Assembly (NCBI RefSeq): GCF_946479755.1 | Contig: NZ_CAMLHC010000008.1 | Span: 1 to 64,000 of the forward strand | Direction: 5' to 3' | DNA from: an uncultured Chitinophaga sp. | Lineage (GTDB): Bacteria; Bacteroidota; Bacteroidia; Chitinophagales; Chitinophagaceae | Length of the DNA: 64,000 bases | Part shown: piece by piece, positions 33,175 through 42,662 of the stretch | Layout of the letters: every line of letters starts with the position of its first letter | Position numbering within the stretch: position 1 is the stretch's first letter | Position numbers and translations under genes: made by a program | Notes under the pieces: generated by a model | What the model saw: only the letters and a program-made list of their open reading frames with translations | Told to the model about the DNA's origin: nothing | Databases searched by the model: none

Positions 33175-34638
33175 ATGATGGCTGCCTGCAGCCACAGACT
33201 TTCACGTATTAACTTATTGGACATGCCTTTCTTTAAACGGGCGCAGCTGCGTCTTGTTCAATTTTTTGAACTGTTTCGCGTCGCTGTTGCCGGAACAGAA
33301 AAAGAATTCACCACCGGTAGTATTAACCGGGCTATTTTTTTACTGGCCATACCGATGGTCCTGGAAATGGCCATGGAGTCGCTGTTTGCCGTAGTAGATA
33401 TTTTCTTTGTGAGTCATCTTGGTGTGAATGCCATTACTACTGTTGGACTGACAGAGTCGGTGCTGACGCTGGTATACACCTGTGCGATGGGTCTTAGTAT
33501 GGCCGCTACCGCAGTGGTGGCGCGGCGTACGGGCGAGAAGAACCCTGAAGAAGCGGCCCATGCCGCCATGCAGGCACTGTATGTGTCGTTGGTATTGTCG
33601 GTGATGATCAGCATCGTGGGCTTTATTTTCTCCCGGGATATTTTATTGCTGATGGGTGCGTCGGCAGAAGTGGCTGATTACGGTGTCGGATATACGAAAA
33701 TATTACTGTCCGGTAACCTGGTCATTGTACTGTTGTTTCTCATTAACGGTATTTTCCGGGGCGCCGGCGACGCTGCGCTGGCCATGCGCTCGTTGTGGCT
33801 GGCCAACGGCCTCAATATTATATTGTGCCCGCTGCTGATCAACGGTTGGGGGCCGGTGCCGGCCATGGGCCTGAAAGGCGCTGCGCTGGCTACTTTCATC
33901 GGCCGGGGCATGGGTGTTTGTTACCAGGTATACCACCTGGTGCGTGGTAAAGACCTGATCCGCATTACGAAACAGCACCTGTCGCCCGCCTGGAACACAA
34001 TCGTATCTATCCTGAAACTGGCAGCAGGCAGTACCGCCCAGATGCTGATTGCCTCTGCCAGCTGGATTTTCCTGGTGAGGATCATTTCCTATTTCGGAAA
34101 AGATGCGGTAGCGGGATATACCATCGCCATCCGGGTGGTGATCTTTACCATCCTGCCGGCCTGGGGGATGGCTAATGCCGCCGCAGCGCTGGTAGGGCAG
34201 AACCTGGGGGCGCAGCAGCCGGACCGCGCCGAGAAATCGGTATGGCGGGCGGCTTTCCTGAATATGATCTTCCTCGGCATTGTGGGCGTTGTTTTCCTGG
34301 CATTCGCGCCGGCTATCATCCGGCTGTTTACCCATGAGGCCGATGTAATCGGCTACGGGGTGCAGTGTTTGCGCCTGATGAGCCTCGGATATGTGTTTTA
34401 CGCTTATGGTATGGTGATCACGCAGTCGTTTAACGGCGCGGGGGATACCCGCACGCCTACCCTGATTAACCTGGTGGCTTTATGGATGTTCCAGGTGCCG
34501 CTGGCCTATACCCTGTCCATATGGCTCAACTGGGGCCCCCAGGGTGTTTTCTGGGCCATCGCCATCGCCGAATCGGCAATGGCCGTAGCGGGTATACTGT
34601 TATTCCGCCGCGGTACATGGAAAGCGGTAAAGATTTAA
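33175..34638 (+). CDS. MATE family multidrug/toxic-compound efflux transporter
   Basis: 487 residues with about 12 membrane helices. Typical features are TTGSINRAIFLLAIPMVLEMAMESLFAVVD near 44-73, FVSHLGVNAITTVGLTES, and the second-half repeat with GAGDTRTPTLINLVALWMFQ near 425. MATE proteins export cationic drugs or metabolites using a Na+ or H+ gradient from the inner membrane. The ~48-residue N-terminal extension before the first helix is longer than usual; Met17 (33223) is a plausible alternative start. The operator at its promoter suggests induction by a ligand. Confidence 0.92.
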   Translation: MMAACSHRLSRINLLDMPFFKRAQLRLVQFFELFRVAVAGTEKEFTTGSINRAIFLLAIPMVLEMAMESLFAVVDIFFVSHLGVNAITTVGLTESVLTLVYTCAMGLSMAATAVVARRTGEKNPEEAAHAAMQALYVSLVLSVMISIVGFIFSRDILLLMGASAEVADYGVGYTKILLSGNLVIVLLFLINGIFRGAGDAALAMRSLWLANGLNIILCPLLINGWGPVPAMGLKGAALATFIGRGMGVCYQVYHLVRGKDLIRITKQHLSPAWNTIVSILKLAAGSTAQMLIASASWIFLVRIISYFGKDAVAGYTIAIRVVIFTILPAWGMANAAAALVGQNLGAQQPDRAEKSVWRAAFLNMIFLGIVGVVFLAFAPAIIRLFTHEADVIGYGVQCLRLMSLGYVFYAYGMVITQSFNGAGDTRTPTLINLVALWMFQVPLAYTLSIWLNWGPQGVFWAIAIAESAMAVAGILLFRRGTWKAVKI

Positions 34639-34643
34639 CCTTT

Positions 34644-34671
34644 TTGCTTTCTCCGGAAGATGTTACCTTTG
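34644..34671 (+). promoter_or_regulatory. Promoter of the PfkB-family kinase gene
   Basis: TTG at 34644-34646, a 17-nt spacer and TACCTTTG (34664-34671), an exact TAnnTTTG -7 element, just after the MATE stop and 48 bp before the kinase start. Confidence 0.55.
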
Positions 34672-34718
34672 CCTGGTTTTGTATTAAATTTTAAACTAAT
34701 AAACTTCAGCAAAATAAC

Positions 34719-35642
34719 ATGGCTCTTACAGTCGTAGGCACAATGGCGTTCGATGAAATTGAAACGCCCTTTGGTAAATCAGGAAAAATCATTGGCGGTT
34801 CTGCCACTTACATCGCATGGGCTGCTTCCAATTTCGTGCAACCGGTGAATCAGGTGTCTGTAGTGGGTGAAGATTTCCCGCAGGCAGAGCTGGACGCGCT
34901 GACTGCCAGAGGTGTGGCACTGGAGGGAGTACAGATGAAGAAAGGCGAGAAGTCCTTCTATTGGTCCGGCAAGTACCATATGGATATGAATACCCGCGAC
35001 TCGCTGGTAACTGACCTGAATGTACTGGCAGACTTTAACCCGGCTATCCCTGACAGCTACCAGGGCAGCGAATTCCTGATCCTGGGTAACCTCACCCCGC
35101 AGGTACAGATGAGCGTGATCGACCAGCTGACCGTTCGTCCTAAACTGATCGTGATGGACACCATGAACTTCTGGATGGAAGTAGCTATGGACGATCTGCT
35201 GAAAGTGCTGAAGAAAGTGGACGTACTGTTGGTAAACGACAGCGAAGCCCGTCAGCTGAGCGGTGAATACTCCCTCGTGAAAGCGGCCAAAAAGATCCTC
35301 ACCATGGGTCCCCGCTACCTGATTATCAAAAAAGGGGAGCACGGCGCGCTGCTGTTCCACGAAAATCACGTGTTCTTCGCTCCTGCCATGCCGCTGGACG
35401 ACGTATACGACCCAACCGGCGCCGGTGATACCTTCGCAGGTGGCTTTATCGGATACCTGGCCAAAACCCGTGATATCTCCTTCGAAAACATGAAGACCGC
35501 CATTATCGTAGGTTCTGCCATGGCTTCTTTCTGCGTGGAGAAATTTGGTACTTCCCGCCTGATGGAAGTAACACACGAAGAACTGACTGCCCGCCTGGAA
35601 CAGTTTGTTCAGCTGGTGAACTTTGATATCGACCTGGTATAG
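34719..35642 (+). CDS. PfkB (ribokinase) family carbohydrate kinase
   Basis: 307 residues. The N-terminal glycine motif GKIIGGSATYIAWAASNF near 23 replaces the usual GG-N-A substrate signature, and PfkB signature 2 is present as DPTGAGDTFAGGFIGYLA near 230, including the catalytic Asp and anion-hole GAGD. These cytosolic kinases phosphorylate sugars or nucleosides with ATP; the substrate cannot be read from the sequence. It is monocistronic by context: own promoter, and a bidirectional terminator 20 bp after the stop. Confidence 0.9.
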   Translation: MALTVVGTMAFDEIETPFGKSGKIIGGSATYIAWAASNFVQPVNQVSVVGEDFPQAELDALTARGVALEGVQMKKGEKSFYWSGKYHMDMNTRDSLVTDLNVLADFNPAIPDSYQGSEFLILGNLTPQVQMSVIDQLTVRPKLIVMDTMNFWMEVAMDDLLKVLKKVDVLLVNDSEARQLSGEYSLVKAAKKILTMGPRYLIIKKGEHGALLFHENHVFFAPAMPLDDVYDPTGAGDTFAGGFIGYLAKTRDISFENMKTAIIVGSAMASFCVEKFGTSRLMEVTHEELTARLEQFVQLVNFDIDLV

Positions 35643-35661
35643 ACCGACAGATAACATAAAT

Positions 35662-35702
35662 AAAGAAAGCGGCCATCCCTGTACGGGATGGCCGCTTTCT
35701 TT
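35662..35702. terminator. Bidirectional terminator
   Basis: Perfect 18-bp stem (35662-35679 with 35685-35702) and 5-nt loop with A- and T-rich shoulders, between the convergent kinase and nuclease genes. Confidence 0.93.
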
Positions 35703-35722
35703 TATGCTGCCCCGGGTGCGGG

Positions 35723-36514
35723 TTATTTATAGATGCCATTCAGGACGGTTGCTAGCCGCAGGCCGCCTTTCAGGAGCTGGTTGTTCAGGTCTTCCACAAA
35801 CACGTAGTTATAGCGGTAGCTGAGCTTGGAATCCGGCCTGGTGTAGCCATATACTTTATCGGCCAGCAGGTGGGATTCAAACATCCAGTCGGCGATGGTG
35901 CCGCTTTGCAGGGCTTTTACCCTGGCCGGCGTAGCGATGTTGATGGCTTTCGTGTATTCCGTATAGCTGAGCTGCTGGAAGTCGATCAGTTGTTCATCCC
36001 ATACGCGGTGCAGGTTGGAGGGCTGGTTGAACCACATCACATTGATTTTGTTACCGCCCATGTCTTCATCACGGCCAACGTGCAGTGGCTGGTGCATATC
36101 GCCCATCATGTGAACGAGGAACGTGAGGGCGAAAAGTTTTTTCTCTTTGGACAGGTGCTTGTTTTTCAGGTCGCGGATCATCGCCTGCGTCTGGGAGTAC
36201 AGGTTTTCACCGGTGGCAGCCTTCAGGAGGCTGTCGAATTCAGCGCGGCCCACATTGGCAGGGAAATCGAGATAATGCCAGGTATTGGTGTGGTCGTACT
36301 GGTGGGTGGTGTCGGATTTGATGAAATCCGGCCAGTTAGCGATCATAGGCAGGCTTTGGCGCCCGAGGATGTTGGCAACGGCTTTTTTAGCCTGCGGGGT
36401 CAGGTGCTGCCAGGCTATCTCCGCTACGATGCGGTGCCCGTTTGGCCCCCAGGCGAAGCTGGCTAAAGGCAGTAAAAAGGCCAGGATCAGGCCCGGTAAG
36501 ATCTTTTTTCTCAT
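35723..36514 (-). CDS. S1/P1-type zinc-dependent nuclease, exported
   Basis: 263 residues from ATG 36514, giving the signal peptide MRKKILPGLILAFLLPLASFA. Cleavage there exposes Trp1 of WGPNGHRIVAEIAW, whose N-terminal amine is a zinc ligand in this family, which supports this start over the longer frame from 36580. Other zinc ligands are in THQYDHTNTWHYLDFP, VHMMGDMHQPLHVGRDED and NLHRVWDEQLI. Family members are single-strand-specific nucleases and 3'-nucleotidases, here likely for periplasmic nucleic-acid scavenging. It is convergent with the PfkB gene and divergent from uvrB. Confidence 0.93.
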   Translation of the reverse strand: MRKKILPGLILAFLLPLASFAWGPNGHRIVAEIAWQHLTPQAKKAVANILGRQSLPMIANWPDFIKSDTTHQYDHTNTWHYLDFPANVGRAEFDSLLKAATGENLYSQTQAMIRDLKNKHLSKEKKLFALTFLVHMMGDMHQPLHVGRDEDMGGNKINVMWFNQPSNLHRVWDEQLIDFQQLSYTEYTKAINIATPARVKALQSGTIADWMFESHLLADKVYGYTRPDSKLSYRYNYVFVEDLNNQLLKGGLRLATVLNGIYK

Positions 36515-36618
36515 GAGTAAGTCGGTGATTAAAAGGGCAAAATTAAAGCTCTTTTTTTTAACACTTTTAGGACGCGCCATTTTAGTATTTTTACATACTG
36601 CTCAAATGAAATTTCAAT

Positions 36619-38670
36619 ATGCCATTTAAGATACAAGCGCCTTATGCTCCCGCTGGTGACCAGCCGGAAGCCATCAGACAATTGACCGAAGGATTACTGG
36701 AAGGTGAACAATATCAGACACTGTTGGGGGTGACCGGCTCCGGTAAAACCTTTACAGTGGCCAATGTGATTCAGAATGTACAACGCCCTACCCTGGTGCT
36801 GACCCACAACAAAACCCTGGTGGCCCAGCTGTATGGAGAACTCAAACAGTTTTTCCCCGATAATGCGGTGGAGTACTTCGTTTCCTACTATGACTACTAC
36901 CAACCTGAAGCATATATGCCGGTGAGTGATACCTATATCGAAAAGGACCTCGCCATCAACGAAGAATTGGATAAGCTCCGCCTGAGAGCTACGTCCAACC
37001 TGCTTTCCGGACGCCGCGACATCATCGTGGTGGCCAGCGTTTCCTGTATTTATGGTATGGGTAACCCTACCGAATATGAAAACGGGATTATCCGCATTCA
37101 GCAGGGACAAACGTTTAGCCGGAATGCCTTCCTGCACGGACTGGTCAACTCCCTCTACAGCCGTACCACCGGTGACTTTAACAGGGGGAATTTCCGTGTA
37201 CAGGGCGACACCGTGGACATCAACCTGCCATATGTGGACTACGGCTACCGGATCACCTTCTTCGGGGACGAAATTGAAGAGATAGAAAGCTTCGACGTAC
37301 AGAACGGCAAACGCATTACCACGATGGAGAATGCGGCTATTTTCCCGGCCAACCTGTACCTCGCGCCGAAAGACATCCTGCAGCAGGTGATCTATGAAAT
37401 ACAGGACGAACTGCACGCACAGGTGGAATACTTTAAGGCCAATGGGAAACTGATTGAAGCACAGCGTTTATCCGAAAGGGTGAACTATGATGTGGAAATG
37501 ATCCGTGAACTGGGCTATTGCAGCGGTATCGAGAACTATTCCCGTTTCCTGGACCGGCGTAAGCCCGGCGCCCGCCCCTTCTGCCTGATGGATTATTTCC
37601 CGAAAGATTTCCTGCTGGTGATCGACGAGAGCCACGTGACCATCCCGCAGATAGGCGGTATGTATGGTGGCGACCGCTCCCGTAAGCTGAACCTTGTAGA
37701 ATTCGGTTTCCGCCTGCCTTCAGCGTTGGATAACCGGCCGCTTAATTTCTATGAGTTTGAAAACCTCGTGAACCAGGCCATTTTTGTGAGCGCTACCCCC
37801 GGTGAGTATGAGTTGAAGAAGACCGAAGGGATCGTAGTGGAACAGGTGGTACGCCCGACCGGCCTGCTGGAGCCGCCTATTGAGGTGAGGCCCAGCGTGA
37901 ACCAAGTAGACGATCTGCTGGATGAGATTGACAGAAGGGTACAGAAGGGCGACCGTGTGCTGGTGACTACCCTGACCAAGCGGATGGCTGAGGAGATGGA
38001 CAAATATCTGGGACGTATTAATATTAAGTCGCGCTACATCCACTCGGAAGTAGATACGCTGGAACGTATCGAGATCCTGCGGGACCTGCGGCTGGGCAAT
38101 ATCGACGTGCTGGTGGGGGTAAACCTCCTGAGAGAGGGGCTCGACCTGCCGGAGGTGTCGCTGGTGGCCATCCTGGACGCCGATAAGGAAGGGTTCCTGC
38201 GCGATGAACGTTCGCTGACACAGACGGCCGGCCGTGCTGCGCGTAACGTAGACGGGCTGGTTATCTTCTATGCGGACCATATGACGGACAGTATGCAGCG
38301 TACAATTGATGAAACCAGTCGCCGCCGTGAAAAGCAGGTAGCGTATAACCTGGAGCATAATATTACACCGCGGACGGTGCGTAAGAGCAAGGAGCAGATC
38401 CTGGGGCAGACTTCCGTGCTGGAAATCAAACATTTCGATGAGTCGTCGCCGTATGCAGTGCATGATGTGTCGCTGGTGGCCGAGGATGCGGTGCAGTATG
38501 CGAAGGAAACCACCGTGTCAGCAAAAACGATCCCGCAGATGGAAAAAGCGATCCAGAAGGTGAAAAAGGAAATGGAAAAAGCGGCCAAAGATCTCGACTT
38601 TATGGAAGCCGCCCGTTTACGCGATCAGATGTTCGCGATGGAGCGGGAATTGCTCGAAATGAAACAATAA
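36619..38670 (+). CDS. uvrB: Excinuclease ABC subunit B
   Basis: 683 residues, standard UvrB length. Walker A GVTGSGKTFT near 38, the DNA-clamping beta-hairpin YYDYYQPEAYMP near 91, DESHVTIPQIGGMYGGDRSR near 336, helicase motif VI region DERSLTQTAGRAARN near 527, and the C-terminal UVR motif (DLDFMEAARLRDQMFAME) that binds UvrC. It loads onto damage recognised by UvrA and recruits UvrC in nucleotide excision repair. It is transcribed alone here, with no uvrA or uvrC adjacent. Confidence 0.98.
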   Translation: MPFKIQAPYAPAGDQPEAIRQLTEGLLEGEQYQTLLGVTGSGKTFTVANVIQNVQRPTLVLTHNKTLVAQLYGELKQFFPDNAVEYFVSYYDYYQPEAYMPVSDTYIEKDLAINEELDKLRLRATSNLLSGRRDIIVVASVSCIYGMGNPTEYENGIIRIQQGQTFSRNAFLHGLVNSLYSRTTGDFNRGNFRVQGDTVDINLPYVDYGYRITFFGDEIEEIESFDVQNGKRITTMENAAIFPANLYLAPKDILQQVIYEIQDELHAQVEYFKANGKLIEAQRLSERVNYDVEMIRELGYCSGIENYSRFLDRRKPGARPFCLMDYFPKDFLLVIDESHVTIPQIGGMYGGDRSRKLNLVEFGFRLPSALDNRPLNFYEFENLVNQAIFVSATPGEYELKKTEGIVVEQVVRPTGLLEPPIEVRPSVNQVDDLLDEIDRRVQKGDRVLVTTLTKRMAEEMDKYLGRINIKSRYIHSEVDTLERIEILRDLRLGNIDVLVGVNLLREGLDLPEVSLVAILDADKEGFLRDERSLTQTAGRAARNVDGLVIFYADHMTDSMQRTIDETSRRREKQVAYNLEHNITPRTVRKSKEQILGQTSVLEIKHFDESSPYAVHDVSLVAEDAVQYAKETTVSAKTIPQMEKAIQKVKKEMEKAAKDLDFMEAARLRDQMFAMERELLEMKQ

Positions 38671-38705
38671 TTCATCTCCCTTCTCATAAACATTACATAG
38701 AATTA

Positions 38706-38753
38706 TTTATAATATATCGCTGGTGAAAATTACTCCCAGTGATATATTATAAA
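38706..38753. repeat. 18-bp inverted repeat (hairpin) downstream of uvrB
   Basis: Arms 38706-38723 and 38736-38753 pair fully with one G-U wobble around a 12-nt loop. It starts 35 bp after the uvrB stop. It has no T-tract, so it may be a processed 3' end or a protein-binding site rather than a standard terminator. Confidence 0.7.
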
Positions 38754-39021
38754 TATGTATAAAATTGATAAACAATTAACTGTAGCTGCTCTTGTCGAAT
38801 TACAGTAACATCTCTCCCTGGATTTTTTTAAAAAATCGTAACCCTTTCGAGAATATTTACAAACAATTGATTAATAATTAGTTGAATGATGATTGTGTCG
38901 CGTTGTATCGCTAGATAAGGAAGATAAACAGGAATTAATATTATTATTTATTATTATATAATTGATTTAATCCTAATTATTACATCGATAATTCAAAGAA
39001 TTCTATTTTTAAGCCCTTCTA

Positions 39022-39052
39022 TTTGATGTTTTAAATTTCGCATCTACTTTTA
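39022..39052 (+). promoter_or_regulatory. Promoter of amtB
   Basis: TTTG (39022-39025), a 19-nt spacer and TACTTTTA (39045-39052), seven of eight matches to the -7 consensus; start codon 26 bp further on. Confidence 0.5.
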
Positions 39053-39078
39053 TTTAAGAAATTTAAAAATCAAATGCT

Positions 39079-40467
39079 ATGAAGAAAAGTTCGTTCCAAG
39101 ACTATCTCCCCTTTATTTTTCTGGCGGTAGTGGCAATAATTGGGATTTTTATTCCAGCGTTACCCAATTTTTCAGATGTTAGTAAATATAATACAGCTGA
39201 CATCGCCTGGATCCTGGTAGCGTCTTCTCTGGTATTTTTGATGACACCGGGCCTCTCCTTCTTTTATGGCGGTATGGTGAACCGGAAGAATGTGATCTCT
39301 ACCATGATGCAGAGCTTCATCGCAACAGGATTGATCAGTGTGGTATGGATCGTAGTAGGGTTCAGTCTCGCATTTGGAAAGTCTTATCATGGCATTATCG
39401 GCGATCCCTCCACCTTTTTTATGTTTAACAACGTTGGTTCCGGCGCTCCCTGGAGCCTGGCTCCCACCATCCCGCTGTTGCTGTTTGCGCTCTTCCAGAT
39501 GAAGTTTGCCATCATTACACCAGCGCTGGTAGTAGGCGCTGTAGCGGAAAGGATCCGTTTTACCTCCTACGTGTTGTTCATGGTACTGTTCAGCCTCCTG
39601 GTATATGCGCCTATCGCGCACTGGACCTGGCATCCGGATGGCATCCTCTTTAAGCTGGGCGTGCTGGACTTTGCCGGTGGTACGGTAGTACATATCTCTG
39701 CCGGTTGCGCAGCCCTCGCAGGCGCACTGGTACTGAAACGCAGAAAGGACCATATTGAAAAGAAAGAACTGCAACCGGCTAATATTCCTTTTGTACTGTT
39801 AGGCACCGGCCTGCTGTGGTTTGGCTGGTTTGGTTTCAACGCCGGTTCCGCCCTTGGCGCCAATGCGCTGGCAGCTACCGCCTTCGCCACTACCAATACC
39901 GCTACTGCCGCTGCCGGCCTTTCCTGGGTGTTCTTTGATGTGGTACGCGGAAGAAAACCGTCGGCCCTCGGCTTCTGTATCGGCGCTGTAGTAGGACTGG
40001 TGGCCATTACCCCTGCTGCCGGCTATGTGGCGATCCCGCAAAGTATATTCATCGGTTTTATTGCTTCCATCATTTCCAATATGGCGGTGCACTGGAAATC
40101 AAAAACCAGTATCGACGACACACTGGACGTATTCCCCTGTCACGGTCTCGGTGGTATGGTAGGGATGCTGCTCACCGGCATCTTCGCTACCAAAGCCATG
40201 AACGAAGGCGGCAACAATGGCTGGTTCTACGGCAACTTCGAACTGTTCAGGAACCAGGTACTCGGGCTGCTGCTGGTAGTGGGTTACAGCTTCACCGTGT
40301 CTTACGCCATCTTCAAGCTGATCAATTTCATCCATCCGCTGCGGGTGAGTGAAGACGAAGAAGCACTCGGCCTGGACGTGACACAGCACAACGAACACTA
40401 TCACCCGGCCATGATGAGTGTAACCGACACAGGATCACTGAAAGAAGAGGAGTTGATACACTCCTGA
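39079..40467 (+). CDS. amtB: AmtB-family ammonium transporter
   Basis: 462 residues with 11-12 membrane helices. The twin-His pore is recognisable: AHWTWHPDG near 175 and PCHGLGGMVGMLLTG near 353; the Amt signature FDFAGGTVVHISAG-like stretch reads VLDFAGGTVVHISAGCAALAG near 195. It conducts NH3/NH4+ across the inner membrane. The cytosolic tail (~55 residues) is extended and His/Glu-rich. No glnK/PII gene lies beside it, unlike most amtB loci; a porin follows after an inverted repeat. Confidence 0.96.
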   Translation: MKKSSFQDYLPFIFLAVVAIIGIFIPALPNFSDVSKYNTADIAWILVASSLVFLMTPGLSFFYGGMVNRKNVISTMMQSFIATGLISVVWIVVGFSLAFGKSYHGIIGDPSTFFMFNNVGSGAPWSLAPTIPLLLFALFQMKFAIITPALVVGAVAERIRFTSYVLFMVLFSLLVYAPIAHWTWHPDGILFKLGVLDFAGGTVVHISAGCAALAGALVLKRRKDHIEKKELQPANIPFVLLGTGLLWFGWFGFNAGSALGANALAATAFATTNTATAAAGLSWVFFDVVRGRKPSALGFCIGAVVGLVAITPAAGYVAIPQSIFIGFIASIISNMAVHWKSKTSIDDTLDVFPCHGLGGMVGMLLTGIFATKAMNEGGNNGWFYGNFELFRNQVLGLLLVVGYSFTVSYAIFKLINFIHPLRVSEDEEALGLDVTQHNEHYHPAMMSVTDTGSLKEEELIHS

Positions 40468-40571
40468 AAAGCAACACCTGTTTTGACCCTCCGTGATAGT
40501 AAGTTCTTTGAGTTCGATTCTGACCTTTATCAATTTTATTAAGACGTATAGACGATATCGTTGAAAGATCT

Positions 40572-40636
40572 GGAATGGATAATTAATGAGATAGCATGCT
40601 GTAAAATAGTGAAACGCTTTCTTAATTATCCATTCC
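40572..40636. repeat. 15-bp perfect inverted repeat between amtB and porin
   Basis: ggaatggataattaa (40572-40586) pairs perfectly with ttaattatccattcc (40622-40636) around a 35-nt loop that contains the small palindrome agcatgct. There is no T-tract. It is either an mRNA hairpin separating the two genes or an inserted short palindromic element. Confidence 0.75.
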
Positions 40637-40730
40637 TAACTATGTAGCATAGCACGCAAGCATCCCCCAAAACAATACGCAGGAGAAGGCCGCATCATTA
40701 CTTATCATTTTATCAACCAAATCCAAGTAC

Positions 40731-41813
40731 ATGAAACGAATGCTAACGACCTTATTTGTTATGGGTAACGCTTTTGTTGCCTGGTCTCAATCCTCTGACA
40801 CCCTGCCGGCACCGGCCTTCAAAATTTCAGGCTCTGCGGACGTATATTATAAATATAACCTGAACGGTAACAATACCGATAATAAAACCAGCTTCACCAA
40901 TTCCCACAATTCTTTTGAACTGGGCATGGTTTCGCTTAAAGTGGAGCATGGGTTTAAAAAAGGCAGCATAGTGGCCGATCTCGGCTTTGGAAAAAGAGCC
41001 GGCGAATTCTCCTATAATGAACCACCGTCGTCGTCAAACGGTCTGTCTATGGCCATCAAGCAGTTATATGTGTCCTATCAGCTGACGGAGAAAGTGAAGC
41101 TGAGCCTGGGTAGTTACGCTACTCACGTAGGATATGAGCTGGTAGATGCTTACCTGAACCGGAACTACAGCATGAGTTATATGTTTAGCTACGGCCCGTT
41201 TTTCCATACCGGCGTAAAAGCAGATATTACCCTCAGCTCTTCGCTGAGCGCGATGGTAGGCGTGTTTAATCCTACCGATCTCAAATCAGTCACCTTAAAC
41301 AGTCATAAATATATAGGTGCACAGCTGGGCTTTGCTCCGGCGGAAACACCGATCAAACTTTATCTCAACTACCTGGAGGGAAAGGATACGCTTGGCGTGC
41401 AGAACCACCAGGTAGACGTAGTAGCGACCTACCAGGTGAATAATGTACTGGGACTGGGCTACAACGGCACCTACAGCACGTACCTGAATACCCGCGCACC
41501 CAAAGAGGATAAGAACAGTGCCAACTGGTGGGGATCAGCATTGTATGTCAACTGCGACTTTACCAACAAAGTGGGCCTTACGCTCCGTGGTGAATATTTC
41601 AGTGACAAAGACGGTGTGAAGGTATTTGGAGCGGTACCAGGCGGCGGCAGCGTAGTAGCCGGCACCCTGTCACTCAATTATAAGGCAGGAAACCTGACCA
41701 TGATACCGGAGTTCAGGGTAGATAAAGCGTCGGCGGATATTTTTAATAAATCCGGCGGGGCACCCTCCGGTGTTACAGCAAATGTATTGTTTGCCGCTGT
41801 TTACCACTTTTGA
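40731..41813 (+). CDS. BBP2/OmpL-like outer-membrane beta-barrel porin
   Basis: 360 residues: signal peptide (MKRMLTTLFVMGNAFVAWSQ), then amphipathic strands throughout and a C-terminal Phe (FAAVYHF), the usual end of outer-membrane barrels. It resembles the putative beta-barrel porin-2 family (SGSADVYYKYNLNG near 33, AYLNRNYSMSYMFSYGPFFHTG near 142). Placement behind amtB suggests an outer-membrane entry route for ammonium or other small solutes, regulated with nitrogen supply; this is inference. Terminator-like hairpins follow. Confidence 0.82.
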   Translation: MKRMLTTLFVMGNAFVAWSQSSDTLPAPAFKISGSADVYYKYNLNGNNTDNKTSFTNSHNSFELGMVSLKVEHGFKKGSIVADLGFGKRAGEFSYNEPPSSSNGLSMAIKQLYVSYQLTEKVKLSLGSYATHVGYELVDAYLNRNYSMSYMFSYGPFFHTGVKADITLSSSLSAMVGVFNPTDLKSVTLNSHKYIGAQLGFAPAETPIKLYLNYLEGKDTLGVQNHQVDVVATYQVNNVLGLGYNGTYSTYLNTRAPKEDKNSANWWGSALYVNCDFTNKVGLTLRGEYFSDKDGVKVFGAVPGGGSVVAGTLSLNYKAGNLTMIPEFRVDKASADIFNKSGGAPSGVTANVLFAAVYHF

Positions 41814-41863
41814 AAACCGAAATCTGACTCATAGAGAAACGAGAAAAGGAAACCCTTGCAGTG

Positions 41864-41895
41864 AAGGAGGTTGGCCTACAGGGCCTGCCTCTTTT
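41864..41895 (+). terminator. Intrinsic terminator of the porin gene
   Basis: A stem of GAGG/CCTC and GGCC/GGCC with a small internal loop (41867-41891) is followed by tttt (41892-41895). A second GC hairpin with a perfect 8-bp stem and ttcc loop lies at 41933-41952, before aaatttta. Confidence 0.65.
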
Positions 41896-41999
41896 GCGCA
41901 TTTAACACAAGGATAGGGGAAACACATCGCAACCCCGGGCTTCCGCCCGGGGAAATTTTATCAGCCGCATGTATTATCTTGCTATAAAAAAGAATAACC

Positions 42000-42659
42000 A
42001 TGTTACAGCCTTCCACGTTGAAGTTTCTGAAATCACTGAAGCAGCACAATAACAAGGGCTGGTTCGACGAACACCGGGACCAGTACCTGGCTGCCAAAGC
42101 GGATTTTGAAAGTATGGTCCAGCAACTGATAGATGGTATGGCAAGGCAGGATGCCACGCTCGCCGGGCTACAGTTGAAAGATTGTGTATTTCGTATATAC
42201 AAAGACGTTAGATTCTCGAAAGATAAGACGCCTTACAAAATAAATATGGCTGCCTCCTTTCAGGCGGGAGGCAAGAAGTCGACGCTGGCAGGGTATTATT
42301 TCCATCTGGAACCGGGCGGCAATAGTTTTGCCGGCGGCGGCCTCTGGATGCCGGCTGCCCCTGAACTGAAAAAAGTACGCCAGGAAATTGACTACAATTT
42401 CGACGAGTTTGAACGCATCATCGCCAATAAAGGTTTTATCAAACATTTCGGAAAGGTAGAAGGCGAAGCCCTCAAAACAGTACCCCAGGGATATCAGAGC
42501 GATAATCCCGCCATAGCCTACCTGAAATTAAAAAGCCTCATTGTATCACACCCCGTAACAGATGACGCCTGCGTGCAACCGTCGCTCGTCCGGGAAATCT
42601 TAAAAACATTTGCGCTCATGCAGCCGCTGATTGCATTCATTAACCGTGCCATGGACTGA
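42000..42659 (+). CDS. DUF2461 (TIGR02453) family protein
   Basis: 219 residues matching the conserved DUF2461 pattern: FLKSLKQHNNKGWFDEHR near 9, RIYKDVRFSKDKTPYKIN near 64, and GGYYFHLEPGG-like AGYYFHLEPGGNSFAGGGLW near 95. It is probably cytosolic and widespread, with no established function. It has its own short leader and ends at a long inverted repeat. Confidence 0.92.
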   Translation: MLQPSTLKFLKSLKQHNNKGWFDEHRDQYLAAKADFESMVQQLIDGMARQDATLAGLQLKDCVFRIYKDVRFSKDKTPYKINMAASFQAGGKKSTLAGYYFHLEPGGNSFAGGGLWMPAAPELKKVRQEIDYNFDEFERIIANKGFIKHFGKVEGEALKTVPQGYQSDNPAIAYLKLKSLIVSHPVTDDACVQPSLVREILKTFALMQPLIAFINRAMD

Positions 42660-42662
42660 CGC

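Larger units (their letters stand above)
38671..39078. other. AT-rich intergenic region between uvrB and amtB
   Basis: 408 bp without coding potential. It holds a long hairpin near its left end and the amtB promoter at its right end. The middle (38760-39000) is AT-rich with no motif I recognise; no sigma-54 -24/-12 (TGGC...TTGC) site was seen. Confidence 0.7.

Noticed and set aside
38671..39078. Sigma-54/NtrC-type control of amtB
   Set aside because: No TGGC...TTGC -24/-12 pair seen; a Bacteroidota-type promoter fits better.
40500..40530. tRNA-like gagttcgattc (T-arm resemblance)
   Set aside because: No acceptor, anticodon or D-arm can be folded around it.
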